The position numbers and the translations under genes were made by a program. DNA of 64,000 nt, taken from the NCBI GenBank assembly GCA_012934845.2, contig WNNJ02001492.1, positions 62,001 through 126,000 on the forward strand, written 5' to 3'. Of this stretch, positions 1 to 11,899 are shown piece by piece; position 1 is the first letter of the stretch; each line of letters begins with the position of its first letter. Origin of the DNA: Pomphorhynchus laevis (Eukaryota; Acanthocephala; Palaeacanthocephala; Echinorhynchida; Pomphorhynchidae). The notes beneath the pieces are model-generated. The model saw only the letters and a list, made by a program, of their open reading frames with translations, was not told the origin of the DNA and made no database searches.

Positions 1-1982
1 GATTCCTTTTGGTTTAACGAACGCGGTAGCATGTTTTCAAAGAATCATGGATAAAATAATCGCGGACAATGATTTGACCCACACATACGTCTACCTAGAC
101 GACATTACTATATGTAGACGCACAAAAGAGAAGCATGACCAAAATGTAGATCGATTTCTTTCAGTCTGTACATCATTAAACTTAAAGTTCAACAATGGAA
201 AATGCAAATTCTGTAGAGAAGAAATCAACCTTCTCTGAACTTAAACGAGTGCAAGGTATGTTTGCTTACTATGCGAATTGGATAGCAAACTTTTCACTAA
301 AAATGGCAAAAATTAAAGTTTCACAGTTCCCCATTAATGATGAGGCAATCGCAGCGTTTGAAGGCATAAAATCGGACATAATGAAAGCCGCACTATATCA
401 CATTGACAACAATAAGCCATTAACTGTCGAAACTGACGCATCCGCGACAACCATAGCCGCATCTCTCAGCCAAGAAGGAAGACCAGTGGCCTTTTTCTCT
501 CGGTCGTTGACCAATCCGGAGTCGCGATATTCGGCAATTGAGAAAGAAGCGCATGCTATTGTGGAGTCACTTCGAAAGTGGAGACACCACCTTATCGGAC
601 TCCCTTTTACGATTATTACTGATCAAAGGTCCGTATCGTTCATGCTAAACAACAAGAGCAAAAGCCAAATCAAAAATGAGAAGATTAATAGATGGCGCCT
701 CGAACTATCAGAGTTCGAATTTAAGATTATCTACAGACCTGGCAAACAAAACCAGGTTGCCGACACTAACGCGAGTCTGCGCAGCAGGGTTTGATCTAGC
801 CTCTCTTAAACAACTACACGTTGATTTGTGCCATCCTGGAATACGACGCTTAACAGCATATGTACGAAAAAACAATCTACCGTTTTCATGCGACGACGTA
901 AGACTAACTTGCAATAACTGCTTAGTTTGTTCAGAGATAAAACCCCAGTATCCGCATCTAGAAGGATCCCATGTTATAAAGTCGACTCGTCCATTTGAGC
1001 GGCTATCCATGGACTTCAAAGGTCCTTTACCAACATCAACACAAAGAAATCCTTACCTCCTGGTCGTGGTCGACGAATACAGTCGTTTTCCATTCGGTTT
1101 TCCTTGCAAAGACACCAGTTCACAAACAGTGATTGAGAAGCTTGAACTGCTATTTTTGCCGGTCGGCACCCCGGAGTTTATACATTCTGATAACGCAACT
1201 TGCTTAGGTCAAACGAGCTGAAACAATACTTACTATCTCGGAACATATCCTCAAGTCATTCGTCTCCATTCAATCCCAGAGGAAACGGACAAGCGGAACG
1301 ATTTGTCGGCCAGATTTGGACTACGATTCGTCTAGCACTACGCAACCTCAATCTTGGAATAAAAGACTGGGAGAAAGTTCTACAACACGCCCTCAACTGC
1401 AGTCGTAGCTTACTATGTACAGTCACTAACGAATGTCCACACGATAGGATTTTCAGATACAGCCGACGATGCCTTAAACAAAACCAACTCCCGCAATGGC
1501 TGACGCATGCGCAGTCCGTGTTAGTGAAAAACCACAACCGAACATCCAAACATTGTCCTAACTTACTGCCAGCCAAACTAGAGAATATAAATCCTTATTA
1601 TTCAACAGTCTCATACCCTAACGAGCAGCATAGAACAGTCTCGAATCGCGATATTGCAAGGTTACCTCAAGAATGCTGCAATAATAACACACCAACGGAT
1701 GAACTGAACGAACCAACAATAGAAGGTGTTCACGGCCCATCAATAAAAGACAACCAACAAGACGCGCCAATAACCTGCAAGGACGATATCGAAGCAATAG
1801 CGGAAGCCGGCCAAAATACACTAACAATCGAAACAATGAGCGATAGCGGTCATGGCACGACACAGGGAACTTACTTTAATGACAACGACAACGATACAGA
1901 CGCCAGTGGACCGAAGAGACCAGTTAGAGCACGACAAGCGCCGAGCTACTTGCAGGATTATCTATGGCGGGGGAGAATGTAA
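1..1982 (+). pseudogene. pol: Ty3/gypsy A: broken pol (RT, RNase H, integrase)
   Basis: Remnant of a gypsy polyprotein running off the left edge. It starts in the reverse transcriptase palm (a FGLTNAVACFQRIM stretch, then the catalytic YLDDI at about 90-105). A frameshift near 190-240 leads into RNase H, with the acidic positions visible as VETDAS, EKEAHA and ITDQRS (195-780). After a stop at the RNase H/integrase boundary the integrase follows: an HHCC-type zinc region (LHVDLCHPG then CNNCLVC, 800-930), the first Asp in MDFKGP, the second in IHSDNA, a frameshift near 1200, and the Glu in GNGQAERF (about 1290). The C-terminal tail ends with TAA at 1980-1982, just inside the putative 3' LTR. 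Order RT-RH-IN is diagnostic of Ty3/gypsy. At least three frame breaks make it non-functional. It is a relative of the element at 44833-48666. Confidence 0.9.
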
Positions 1983-2114
1983 TGAAAATTACCTTACCAT
2001 TTATATTCTAAATCTAAACCCTTAATGGAAACTTTTTACACTTACTGATTTACTACTTTGTTTTATAGATATTACTCAATAAAGCTTTTTACAAGCGTAT
2101 CTGTTTACACTACA
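1979..2114 (+). repeat. Putative 3' LTR of gypsy A
   Basis: It begins TGTAATG directly after a purine-rich tract (GGCGGGGGAGAA) and ends ...CACTACA, so it has the TG...CA ends of an LTR. Inside, AG is followed by a 15-mer ending in AATAAA (2069-2083), the same arrangement as in the LTRs of the other two gypsy copies in the window. The matching 5' LTR lies outside the window, so the ends are inferred by analogy. Confidence 0.55.
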
Positions 2115-2273
2115 ATTTATTATTATAAAAAATAAGTATTATCATATTTTTGTTACTATTTTCGTGATGTATTTTTTAGTTTTCACTATTCATCTTGAAA
2201 TCTGGGTTTGATACTTTTCAAAATATTTTTAGATATTGTTAAAACATAATTTCTAAACCAAAACAAAAAGCAT

Positions 2274-2954
2274 ATGGCAAACTTGCCCATTAACGAATCT
2301 ATAAAAGACACGCAACAAACGTATATCGATTCTAAAAGCATATTGTCTCTACAGAATAGACCTGATGCAAAAAAGAACAGATGTGGAAACCATTCAACTA
2401 TAACGATTTCGTCGCCAGTAAATGAAGAGAATCGTCGTAAATTACGGCTGCAACGGTTCGTCGTCAATGATCCAGCAGCGTTACTAACAACGGCAGCACC
2501 AGAAACAGAGTCTGTTTTTGGGTCCACAACAGAACACTCCCACGCAACCCAAGTTCTGACAAACTTTTCAAATGAAGACGATAAAAAGAAACGGCGGTTA
2601 CAAAGATTTGGTCAAATAAACGACAATGATATCAGGAGAACGGTATTATCTTCGTCATCTGTTCAATGTTGTAATATTAAAAGCACGGGCGTGAATATTG
2701 AGGATAAACCAAAAAGTGCAGTACTTTCGAGGTTAAATAAGCGTTTAAAGCGATTTGATTCTGGTGGTTTGCAAGACTTGGTAGTAGATAATCACAGAAT
2801 GTCATCAAATGATAAAATCGAACGTCGGAAAGTCCGATTCGACCAATTTGTTACTAACAAAAGTACAATTGACATAATTACTACTTCGCAATCTCAAGGA
2901 GAAATTAAACGCAAACGTATAAAAAGATTCGGGCTGGTAAATTCGGATAGCTAA
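2274..2954 (+). CDS. SARNP/Tho1-like protein with five basic R-F repeats (no SAP domain seen)
   Basis: Uninterrupted 226-codon ORF beginning with ATG; an in-frame TAA at 2247-2249 supports this start if it is a single exon. The protein is polar and low in complexity except for five spaced copies of a basic motif ending in R-F or Q-F, at about residues 53-65 (RRKLRLQRFVVN), 104-116 (KKRRLQRFGQIN), 155-162 (NKRLKRFD), 184-195 (RRKVRFDQFVTN) and 212-223 (KRKRIKRFGLVN). The family knowledge used is that SARNP and yeast Tho1 carry repeated [KR]R..RFG motifs, which bind the RNA helicase DDX39B/UAP56 in mRNA export. I see no SAP domain upstream, so this could be a truncated paralogue, a retrocopy, or an unrelated basic repeat protein. 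It lies between two retroelements and has no recognisable neighbour in the same pathway. Confidence 0.5.
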   Translation: MANLPINESIKDTQQTYIDSKSILSLQNRPDAKKNRCGNHSTITISSPVNEENRRKLRLQRFVVNDPAALLTTAAPETESVFGSTTEHSHATQVLTNFSNEDDKKKRRLQRFGQINDNDIRRTVLSSSSVQCCNIKSTGVNIEDKPKSAVLSRLNKRLKRFDSGGLQDLVVDNHRMSSNDKIERRKVRFDQFVTNKSTIDIITTSQSQGEIKRKRIKRFGLVNSDS

Positions 2955-3684
2955 AATTTTGTCGACAGACATCATTGCTTGTACTTACATGTTTGCTCGT
3001 CACTTTTTATTATTCGACGATTGTAAAATTTCAAGGAAATATTTAATTCACGTTTTTATGTTGACTATTTCCTTTTTGTTTTTTCGAGACATCCGTTTCT
3101 AGTTAGCTTTTTAAACATAAAAAAATTTGTGTAAATTTACAAAGTTTTTATGTATACAATGATATCCTTTCCATTTAAAAATACATTCAGCTTTAGTCAG
3201 TATTTCATAAATAAGATCACTTAACTGGAGATACATATATTAAACTTGATATTTTTAAATACAAAAATTATTTAATGTATATTTGTAAATATTTTATATT
3301 AATATTTTAAAATAAAATTAATATGCAAAACAAAAATTTTAACACACAAGCAAAAAATTTAACAGCATAAATACACAATAATCGTGTCTGTTTCCAAATA
3401 ATGATAAAAATACTGATCGTTAAAAAATTGTCTTGGTGATTTTAAAGAATATATACAAGATAACATACACAAAAAGGGAACAATTACACGTCGTACAAAC
3501 AACCGAATTATTACCGAATTATATACGAACGAATTATCAAATTATCGAATTATCGAAACAACCGAATTATCGACGAACGATATTCATCAACGAAAGATAT
3601 TCATCGACGAATGATATTCATTAAAGAGCGAATTTAAAATACCTAAGCAGGAGAAGAATACCACTTTCGTTAAAGCAGCATGCG
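2955..3684. other. AT-rich non-coding stretch with a short degenerate repeat
   Basis: No gene seen. Positions about 3497-3628 are built from imperfect repeats of ACCGAATTAT and CGACGAATGATATTCAT-like words, a low-complexity run next to the 5' end of LINE B. Confidence 0.6.
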
Positions 3685-4600
3685 ATGTTAGGCTACAATC
3701 TGCAATCAAATAAAAGCATAAATTTGTTTACTCTCGAAATTGGTTGTGACTCAGCGGATTGTGAAATATGGACAATAGTGAATGTCCCTGAGTCTTCGAG
3801 AAGTAAAATTAAAACGACGCCGTTTTTATGTGGCTTCCGCACGGCTGCTATATTAGCATTACTATTCAACGTCAACTCAAAGGATCGGCCAACCAGTGCA
3901 TCTATATCGAAAAATGTGATTGAACCAGTATTGGGGCCTTTAATACAAAACAACAAGTCTCATGATTTGTCTGCAGAATTGGATGCGCCCGCTTGTAACT
4001 GCCTCAAAAAATTGAAAATGACAATACGCGATCTTTATTACTGGATATTAAATCTCAATGTGTTTCTTTAGGTAACCAAACTCCAACTAGAGACAAAGAT
4101 CGTTGCATACTTATAAATACCAAATCTCAAAACGTTGCATCAAACTATACATCTTTTAATTATAATCGTCTTAGATCTGACCGTTCCTATAATGTGTTAT
4201 TCAGTGGTATTCCTGAGTCAAATTCCGAAAATTCTCAGGCCCGTGTGGATGATGACATTTACGTGATGTTTTTTCTCAGCTATTTCTGAAGGGCGATGAA
4301 GAGTTAGCTTCTTGTCTAGAAGTTTGGAAGTTATTTCACCTTGGTAAAAAGTCAACTGATAAGCCTAGATTATTGAAAGTTACACAATCTTCCCCACAAC
4401 ATGCAAGTATCTTATTAATGCGAGGTTACCGTTTGAAAGGTCGTTCGTATCGAATACTCCGTAATTTATTTCCAGAAGAGCGGTTAAAATTAAGAGAAAC
4501 AAATAGTAAATTACAAAGTCGTCTATCTAAAGGCGAAAATAATCTTTTAATAAAAAATTTTCGGGTTGTCAGGTGGCGCCCGGTTGTTCGTTGGAACTAA
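3685..4600 (+). pseudogene. LINE B ORF1 remnant (PHD-like Cys motif plus RRM-like region)
   Basis: The first piece (3685-4071) contains GCDSADCEIWTIVNV. This corresponds to the RCSSEDCHVWTSV of LINE C ORF1 and looks like half of the PHD-type zinc finger found in CR1-like ORF1 proteins. After frame breaks a second piece (about 4190-4510) reads NVLFSGIPESNSE... then LFHLGKKSTDKPRLLKVTQ and RNLFPEERLKLRE, the conserved pattern of the RRM-like domain of LINE ORF1 nucleic-acid chaperones. Stops and frameshifts separate the pieces. About 4600-4825 is non-coding and may include an insertion. Confidence 0.6.
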
Positions 4601-4827
4601 GTGACTTCCTTGATTGTCGGCAATTCGCCCGCCACTTAAGTACAAACTATCACAGTCAAAAAGGAAGTGCGGATACCAATTTACCGCAGCCATCGTGCAA
4701 TAAAGTTGGTATAGATATATAATTGGGGCGTTTAATCTCATTTAGTAGCACATATTGTAATACTTCGAAATACTCTCAGTGCAACGCCATGCGCTATTTG
4801 ACAGTCGGTTGATCTAATCTTCGTAGT

Positions 4828-6540
4828 TTGATTGCACAAATAGTAAAGTTAAGGCAGCATGTATTGTCGCACATATACGATGCATTATGTGTCACTGAAT
4901 CGTGGCTCCATCAATTTATTGTTGATGTTGCTGTTGATAATCCATGGTATCGCATACCTCGAAGCGATATGAAGTCAGGTAAACGTGGTGGAGGGGTTGC
5001 CGCTTATATTCGAGAAAAAATTTTTATTTGTGACGTTTCTAGTATATGTGATCCTAATAGTTTCTTTGAAAGCCTCAACTTCCATATCAAATATGAATAT
5101 ATTGGTATAAATTTTTGTGTTGTATATCGTTCTCCAACAATGACCAAATATTGTGATTTCCTAAAATCCATTTTAAATCAGTATGCCTATGTTCACATTT
5201 TATTCTCTTAGAAAATTTTAATCTCCCAGTTCAAATTGAACAGAGTCTCTATTTCATAATGGAAGCGCTGTAGAAACAGAAATTTCTGAATTCATTTCTG
5301 ATGAGCTTCTACTAATCCAACACGTTTAGCAGACGACTTGTTTTTCATCGAGAGTAGGTCGATGATCTTCCTCCTGTAGGTGGAAGTGATCATTGCGTAA
5401 TTTCCTTGTAAGCAGCACCGAACTTAAAATTTTGTCATGAGCAAACAACATTTTTTAGCGTAATTGGTAAAGGGTGAATATAGAACATGTTTTAACTTGG
5501 AAATTACGGATTTTCAAGTTAAATCGTGGAAACTTGGAAATTACGGATTCTCAAAGCACGTTTGTCTCTGGATACGTGAATTCTTGAGTAGACGTTCCTT
5601 TGCTGTGCGAGTTGGTGAGTCTCTTTCTGATTGGTTTTATCTAACTCAAGTTGTTCCACAAGGCTGTATCCTTAGTCCCACTTTGTTTAATATCTACATC
5701 AACGAAATCGCTGAAAATGTTACATGCCAGTGCCTATTATACACCGATGACATGAAACTGTGGTGCCCTTTATTTCGAGGTTGTTCTAGCTCTCCCCTAC
5801 TACAATCAGATTTGGATAAAGTTAGTAGTTGGTGTTCATCACACGGCTTAGTAATCAATGTTAGTAAATGTCAACATATGAGAATTGGTCAATCCCGATT
5901 ACCTTCCCCTTCTTATCAATTCAGCTCAACAGTTATCGAATCAGTAAATCACTTTACTGATCTAGGTGTTGTTATCTCCTCCAATTTAAAATCTCGTCTT
6001 CATTCTTCTGCGATTATTGCAAAATGCCGTAGAATTTTAGGATTTCTTCATCGAAACGTTGGACGACTTGAGCCGAAGGCTTTACGCATTGTACATTCGA
6101 GTCTCTTAAAATCACATGCTTTATGCATCTCACGCGACACACCTTCAACTGAAATCATAATTGGGTGAATTCGACAACATTTTGAGAAGAGCCACGAACT
6201 TGGTTCCGGCAACTCGCTCCATTCCTTAACCAGTTAGACGAGAGACGTTGTGTATTAGATCTATTAAATGCCATCTGTTGATTGCAGATCTTACACTAGT
6301 GTTGATGTCGCTGCTCTGCCTAACCATCCGTGTAAGCAGCTGTTCTGTCTTCGTGAATCCTCAATGTTACGTGGACACGAGCTATGTTTGAAGCATCGCT
6401 CAAAGCATCGAGCAAATTGCACGACAGTGATGCATCGCGTCTGTAAACGATGGAATGGATTATCACCTGGTGTGATAAACAGCTCTTCTGCTGTGCAATT
6501 CAAAGAACGCCTAAACCTTGACCTCGTGAACTCTTGATGT
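4828..6540 (+). pseudogene. LINE B ORF2 remnant (endonuclease, reverse transcriptase)
   Basis: CR1/Jockey-like ORF2 in pieces. 4828-5211 is the N-terminal half of an apurinic-type endonuclease, with the catalytic Glu in CVTESWL and the SGKRGGGVAAYIR block. 5212-5463 is degenerate. 5464-6168 is the RT palm and thumb: VPQGCILSPTLFNIYI, then YTDDMKLW, where the usual YADD has Thr. 6268-6537 is the C-terminal region ending before TGA at 6535-6537. The endonuclease C-terminus and the RT fingers are missing, so there is a large internal deletion. A T-rich 3' region follows to about 6625, where the L2-like LINE D begins on the other strand. Confidence 0.8.
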
Positions 6541-6627
6541 TTTTTTCGTTTATTTTTCTGTTTTTTTTATTCGATGTGATGCTTCCTTACGAGCTTCAGC
6601 TCTCTTGGAAGTGGACATATATAAAAA

Positions 6628-9412
6628 AATATTTTTTAACGTGGCAAATTCGTGCCAGCGCACGCTTACATGACCACGACTTAACAAAAATGTAAATCAT
6701 CCGTCGAGAATGTGTGAACGGAGGAGGTGTTTAAATGTGATAAAGGAGGGAGCGCGGCGGATGTCGAGAGGGAGTTGATTCCAGGCAATTGAGGCGGCGA
6801 CGAGGAAGGATCGGAGACCGTAGTTGTTGGAGTAATTGGGAACGTAGAGTAAGAGGGAATTAAGGGAACGCAGCGATACCGAAGTGGGGCTTGATGCAGA
6901 TGTGGATGGTGAGCCAGGAGAGTTGGGCAAAATATGTGGATGTGTGGTCGAAGCGACGGAGACGAAAGAGCACTTGAACGGCGGTGTTGATTATTCGTTG
7001 TAGGGGTAGGATGATGGATTTTGGAGAATTGGCGAAAAGGCTAAGGCAGTAATCGATTTTAGGGAAAAGAAGCGATGAAAGAAGAGACATACAAGAACGG
7101 AAGTCGATAAGGGGGCGGATACGGCGGATGTCACGGAGAATTAAGTTAGATGAGCGGACCTTGTCACGGACGAAGGGTTTAAGGGAAAGGTGATTATCGA
7201 AATGGAAGCCTAAGAAAGTGAGATTGTGGACTATGGGGATGATCGATGAGGCAAAATATACAGTGGGAGGAGATATGTTTGGTTTACGGGGGAGGATCCA
7301 CATTATTTTGGTCTTTTCGGGTTTTAGAACGAGATGGAGATTGGAGAGACGTTTGTAGATAGAAGAAAGACAGTTGGAGGCAGAAATGCCAATATCGTGT
7401 ATGCGATGTGCTGTTGCATGAGCATAGATTAGAATGTCATCGGCGTATTGCATGACGTTAAAGGAGTAAGGTTTGATAAACGGAGAGAGATCGCCAAGCA
7501 GAAGAGAGAAAAGCAGGGGACCTAGGACTGAACCTTGTGGGACCCCGCAAAAAATAGGGATGGGAGGGGAGGATGATGAATTAGAACAGACGCGAAAGGA
7601 ACGGTCGGATAGATATGAGGCGAACCATGCTACGGAAGAGGAAAAAAAGCCGTAAACATAATGAAGGCGAGAAAGGAGCACGGAGTGGTCGACAATGTCG
7701 AATGCGGAGGAGAGGTCGAGGGAGATGAGAACACTATATAGAGACTTGTCTCGAGAAATGAGTAAGTCGTTGTACACTTTTATGCATGCGATTTCTGTCG
7801 AGTGATTAGAGCGGAAAGCGGATTGGAAGGATTGTACAGATTGGATGAGGAGAGATAAGCGTTGATTTGTATTAAGATGAGGCGTTCCAAGAGCTTAGAA
7901 AGAGTATGGAGTAGTGAAATGGGGCGATAGCTAGAAGGAAGGGAGGGGTCGAACGATTGTTTCTTAAGGAGGGGACGAACGATTGCAGATTTTCAGTGTG
8001 AAGGGAACATACGACTGCGGATGGACAAGTTAAACAAGGTTGCGATAAATGGGGATATCGATGAGGATATAGATTTTAATATGTGAGTAGGCAGGGGATC
8101 GGCAGGTGAGGTTTTGTTGGGCAAGGACATGAGGGCAGATGATACTTCTGTAGGTAAGACAGGGAGAAGATGAAAGAGTTCCGGAAGGATGAGAGTAGAC
8201 TGGGCAGAGTGGGATAGGATGGAGACCGGGGTGTGAGAGAGCAACGTGGATACTTTAGTCTGGAGAAATGACGAATAATCATTGGCATTGATGTTGCACG
8301 GCGAAGAGGAGCGAGCAAGGATTGAGTTAAAAGTATGCCAGAGAGTCTTAGAGTTGAATGAAGTGATGATTTTATGCTGCCAGAAGGAGTTGCATTTGGT
8401 ACGTAGTAGGTTGAGATGAGACCGGCGAAGAGCAAGATAGGAATCACGGAAAGACAAAGTGGTCGAGGAGAAATCACATCTGAGAGAGCGGTGATAGACT
8501 CGAAAAGCATGGCGGACTCGACGCTTTGAGAGTAGGCATTGGATGTCAAACCACGGGGCACCGTGCAAGCGACGGTGTGGGTGAGACTTGAAGGGCAAGA
8601 GAATATCGAGAGTGGATGTGAGTTCAGAGTCGAAAAGAAAGGCGAGATCGTGAGGAGATGAATATGTTATTGTGGGTAATGATAGAGACGATTTGAGTAA
8701 GGCAGAGCGGAGAAGGGAGAGGTCAAGATTTCTCCAAGGGCGACGTAGGATTGTAGGTGTGTGAGGAGGGGTGTGGTTGCGAGTGAGATCAAGGGTGGTT
8801 AGAAAGTGATCGGATAGACCAGGATCAGAGATGGACAGTGAGGTGTAGGCAGCAAAATGATCGGGGACAGCGATGATGTCGAGTGCCCCACCAAGTATAT
8901 GTGTGGGGCAGTGGAGATTAGTTTGTAATTGTAGTTGGATAGAATGTTGATGAGAATCTGTGGAAGAGGGGCGGTCTAGGCGGATATTGAAGTCGCCTAG
9001 AACGAGTGAAGGGATTGAGGACAAAGAACAATGAGAAAATGAGGTAAGCGAGTTCGATAAAAAATAAGGCTGTAGGAGCTGATGAACCAGGACGGTATAC
9101 AATGGCGAGATCTAGAGTGATCGGGTTAGAATAACGACAAGTGAGCAATTCAAAAGAGCAAGAACTGAAAGGGGGATTGATTTTGCGAAGAGACGCGGGG
9201 TTACGCGCGAATGCGACGATGCCGCCATGATTAGAGAATTTAGAAGGACATGAGCTGAGGGGGCGGGCGGATTCGACTAGGGAGCAACCGGCAGAGAGCA
9301 GACGGCGAATGGAAAGGTCGTCGGAATCTGAGTGTCAGGATTCGGTGAGGCAGACGAGATCGATGGATTGCTTGGTGAATAGGTTGAGGATAAGATTGGA
9401 TTTATTGAGAAT
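6628..9412 (-). pseudogene. LINE D (L2/CR1-like), ORF2 with endonuclease and RT, 5'-truncated
   Basis: Read on the minus strand from 9412 down: endonuclease N-terminus, with TES followed by TGA where Trp is expected, then NHGGIVAFARN and VYRPG. Next comes GDFNIRLDRP and SDHFL (9102-8800), a linker, RT fingers in a different frame (7990-7780), then the RT palm 7777-6860 with LDLSSAFDIVDH, GVPQGSVLGPLLF and MQYADDILIYAH. A deletion of about 80 bp near 6890, relative to the sister copy at 41787-42800, shifts the frame before the C-terminus (6697-6930). The 3' end carries the family hairpin tail (6628-6680). GC content is clearly higher than the surroundings. The 5' end stops at the Merlin element. 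Confidence 0.85.
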
Positions 9413-9418
9413 AGATCT

Positions 9419-9941
9419 AAAAACATATTTTAATTTTGTTGACAAAAATTAAAATTTAAATCTCCAATATAAGTGTTGTGGTTAAAAAAATCACATAAAA
9501 TACTCATTACATATCTTGACATGACTGGTAAGTTTGAGCTTTAAATTGTGTATATTCACAGTAAAATTTGTTTTTTAAAGTTTCCTCAAAACAGGAAATT
9601 AAAATTAATAAATCTCAAAATTTTTAAGCACAAATACAAAGTTTTGTATTTCTATTATAGACTAATTATTATGCTTTATAACACACTATAATTTGATCAG
9701 CCATGCTCTTAAATATTTGACGATATTCAATTTTACATTTTTTTTAAAAATATTTGGTAGTATTATTAAAAAAATAATTTTTTAATTTCATAACCAATAT
9801 CAGAGTATATTGCTCAAGATATTTACATAAAATATATATGATACATCTCGATACTTTAGTTGTGTTTGGGTATGAATAATGCATCTTCATTAGAAAATAA
9901 TTGAAATTGTTTTATCATATTTTGCTATTTGCCTCTCCCCC
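9419..9941 (+). repeat. Left inverted terminal repeat of the Merlin element
   Basis: About 523 bp, AT-rich, reverse-complementary to 11018-11535. Shared blocks include GTGGTTAAAAAAATCACATA near the outer end and GATCAGCCATG.TCTTAAATA in the middle. Confidence 0.85.
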
Positions 9942-10149
9942 ACTACTTAAATTGTACACGTGGGATAATCTACTTAAAACGATTATACAAAATATTAAAT
10001 AATATTAAATTAATATTTCAACGCCTAACAGATGACTAATTCCACTAACTGGATATCATTAGCTTGAGCTATAACGTCGAACGAAGATGCAGTTCACTTT
10101 CTCCAAGAACGCGGAGTAATTCCCAGGGGTATATAATTAGATATGCTGA

Positions 10150-10960
10150 CAATCACTATTTCTTTCCCTCATTAGAAAAAAGTGTCGTCGATTGCACGCA
10201 ATGAAGTTGGTGGAAAAAAGTAAATCTTTGCACTGGTATTGCGCCAAAGCAGGTTGCAAGGAAGTATCCGTCCGTAAAAACACGTGGTTTGATGGATCCC
10301 GAATTCCATTGTAAAAGGTAATTATCCTTGCATATTGCTGGACAAATCAGTTAAACAGCATCAAATTTTGTAAAGACGAGTTGAGCCTGAGCCAAGAAAC
10401 GGCTGTAGATTTTCGAAACTATTTTCGAGAACTGTGCGCTTTTTGACGTTTTGCGCAACCCTTCATTTATTGGCGGCGATGGACTCACAGTTGAAGTCGA
10501 CGAGACCATGTATAGCCGTCGCAAATACAACCGCAGGAAGGTGTACCCTAAACAATGAGTGTTCAGGAGTATTTGCCGCGAAACTAAGGAGGTATTTCTT
10601 GTTGCTGTGGATAATCGTACAGCTGAAACACTAAAAGCGTGTATTCAGGCGTTCATACAACCTGGCAGCATTATTCTGTCAGATATGTGGAAGGGTTACA
10701 GCGGGCTGGATTCAATGGACGGATACAATTGTCAGTATTACACTGTTAATCACAGTGAGGAATTTGTATCGACAGAGGGCTACCACACACAGACAGTGGA
10801 AAGCACTTGGAATCAGCTAAAAAGACGGAACGAGCTGGAATGTGTAACACATAGACAAATGCTGGATTCCTATCTAGTTGAATTTCTATGGCGACACAGG
10901 AATCGCGGAAAAAATTATTTGAAAAATTATTCACTCTCATTCGCGATTTTGCTGTAATGT
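10150..10960 (+). pseudogene. Merlin (ISXO2-like) transposase, broken
   Basis: The N-terminal part (about 10150-10311) reads MKLVEKSKSLHWYC...GCKEVSVRKNTWF, the zinc-ribbon start of IS1595/ISXO2-like transposases. A TAA at 10312-10314 and a TGA at 10444-10446 interrupt it. After a frameshift comes GLTVEVDETMYSRRKYNRR (first catalytic Asp, about 10480-10540). A further shift leads to 10559-10957 with IILSDMWKGY (second Asp), VNHSEEFV, HTQTVESTWNQLK (catalytic Glu) and the terminal YLVEFLWRHR. All three DDE residues are still readable, but the frame is broken at least three times. It lies centrally between the inverted repeats. Confidence 0.85.
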
Positions 10961-11017
10961 AATTATTTTAAAGAATAACATATTTATCATTTGGAATCAT
11001 TTTTTTGTTAACGAATA

Positions 11018-11535
11018 TGGGGAGAGGCAAATAGCAAAATATGATAAAACAATTTCAATTATTTTCTAATGGAGATGCATTATTCATACCCAAACACAAC
11101 TAAAGTATCAAGATGTATCAGATATATTTTATTTAAGTATTTTGAGCAATATACTCTGATATTGGTTATGAAATTTTAAAATTATTTTTTTAACTAATAC
11201 TTCCAAATATTTTTAAAAAAAATGTAAAATTGAATATCGTCAAATATTTAAGAACATGGCTGATCAAATTATAGTATGTTATATAGCATAAAAATTAGTT
11301 TATAATAGCAATACAAAAATTTGTATTTGTGCTTAAAAATTTTGAGATTTTTAAATTTTAATTTCCTTTTTTGACGAAAATTTTAAAACACAAATTTTAC
11401 TGTGAATATGCATTATTAAAAGCTCAAACTTACCAGTCATGTCAAGATGTACAATGAGTATTTTATGTGATTTTTTTAACCACAACGCTTAATTTAATTT
11501 TTATTTTTATTTAAAAAAAAATTAAAATGTTTTTT
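11018..11535 (-). repeat. Right inverted terminal repeat of the Merlin element
   Basis: Reverse complement of the left arm (see 9419-9941), about 518 bp, with small indels in poly-A runs. Confidence 0.85.
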
Positions 11536-11899
11536 TATACTCAACTTGGTTTCTACAAAATAAAATTGACATAGTCAATACACATATTTATACTGCTTAA
11601 AATAAGCCAAAGGATATTTTATTTGCTTTGGAGAACCAAACCGACAAGCCCCAATAATAATTAATTTTAATTTTTTAAGTATAATGTGAATTAATGAGTG
11701 AAAGTTTATTTCAGGGTCCCCACTTAAACTGACCTATAAATGTTACTTTTTCAATAGTGCATCATATATAAGAAAACATCATTTTTAAGAAAACATATAA
11801 ACACCAACTATCACAACTGCAAGTACAGTGCTCGATACACGACTGCAGCGTCTGGACAACAATTGCCTGCGACAACAGTAAGTCTAAAGAAGACTTCCT
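11536..11899. other. AT-rich non-coding spacer
   Basis: No gene or recognisable repeat seen between the Merlin element and the truncated gypsy B pol. Confidence 0.5.

Larger units (their letters stand above)
9419..11535 (+). mobile_element. Merlin-family DNA transposon with ~520-bp terminal inverted repeats
   Basis: Long inverted arms (about 9419-9941 and 11018-11535) flank a single transposase remnant. The arms match through their whole length with scattered substitutions; the inner ends share GCCTCTCCCC / GGGGAGAGGC and the outer ends AAAAACAT.TTTTAATTTT. The transposase has the ISXO2/IS1016-like DDE core typical of Merlin. I could not find a clear 8-9 bp target duplication. The left end abuts LINE D, so the insertion boundary may have been altered. 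Confidence 0.8.

Noticed and set aside
3433..3624. Short ORF with NYRRT and TNDIH-like repeats
   Set aside because: It is a translation of a degenerate AT-rich repeat, with no ATG start and no conserved feature.
9409..11545. Target-site duplication for the Merlin element
   Set aside because: The flanking 8-9 bases do not match; the ends cannot be fixed to the base from one copy.
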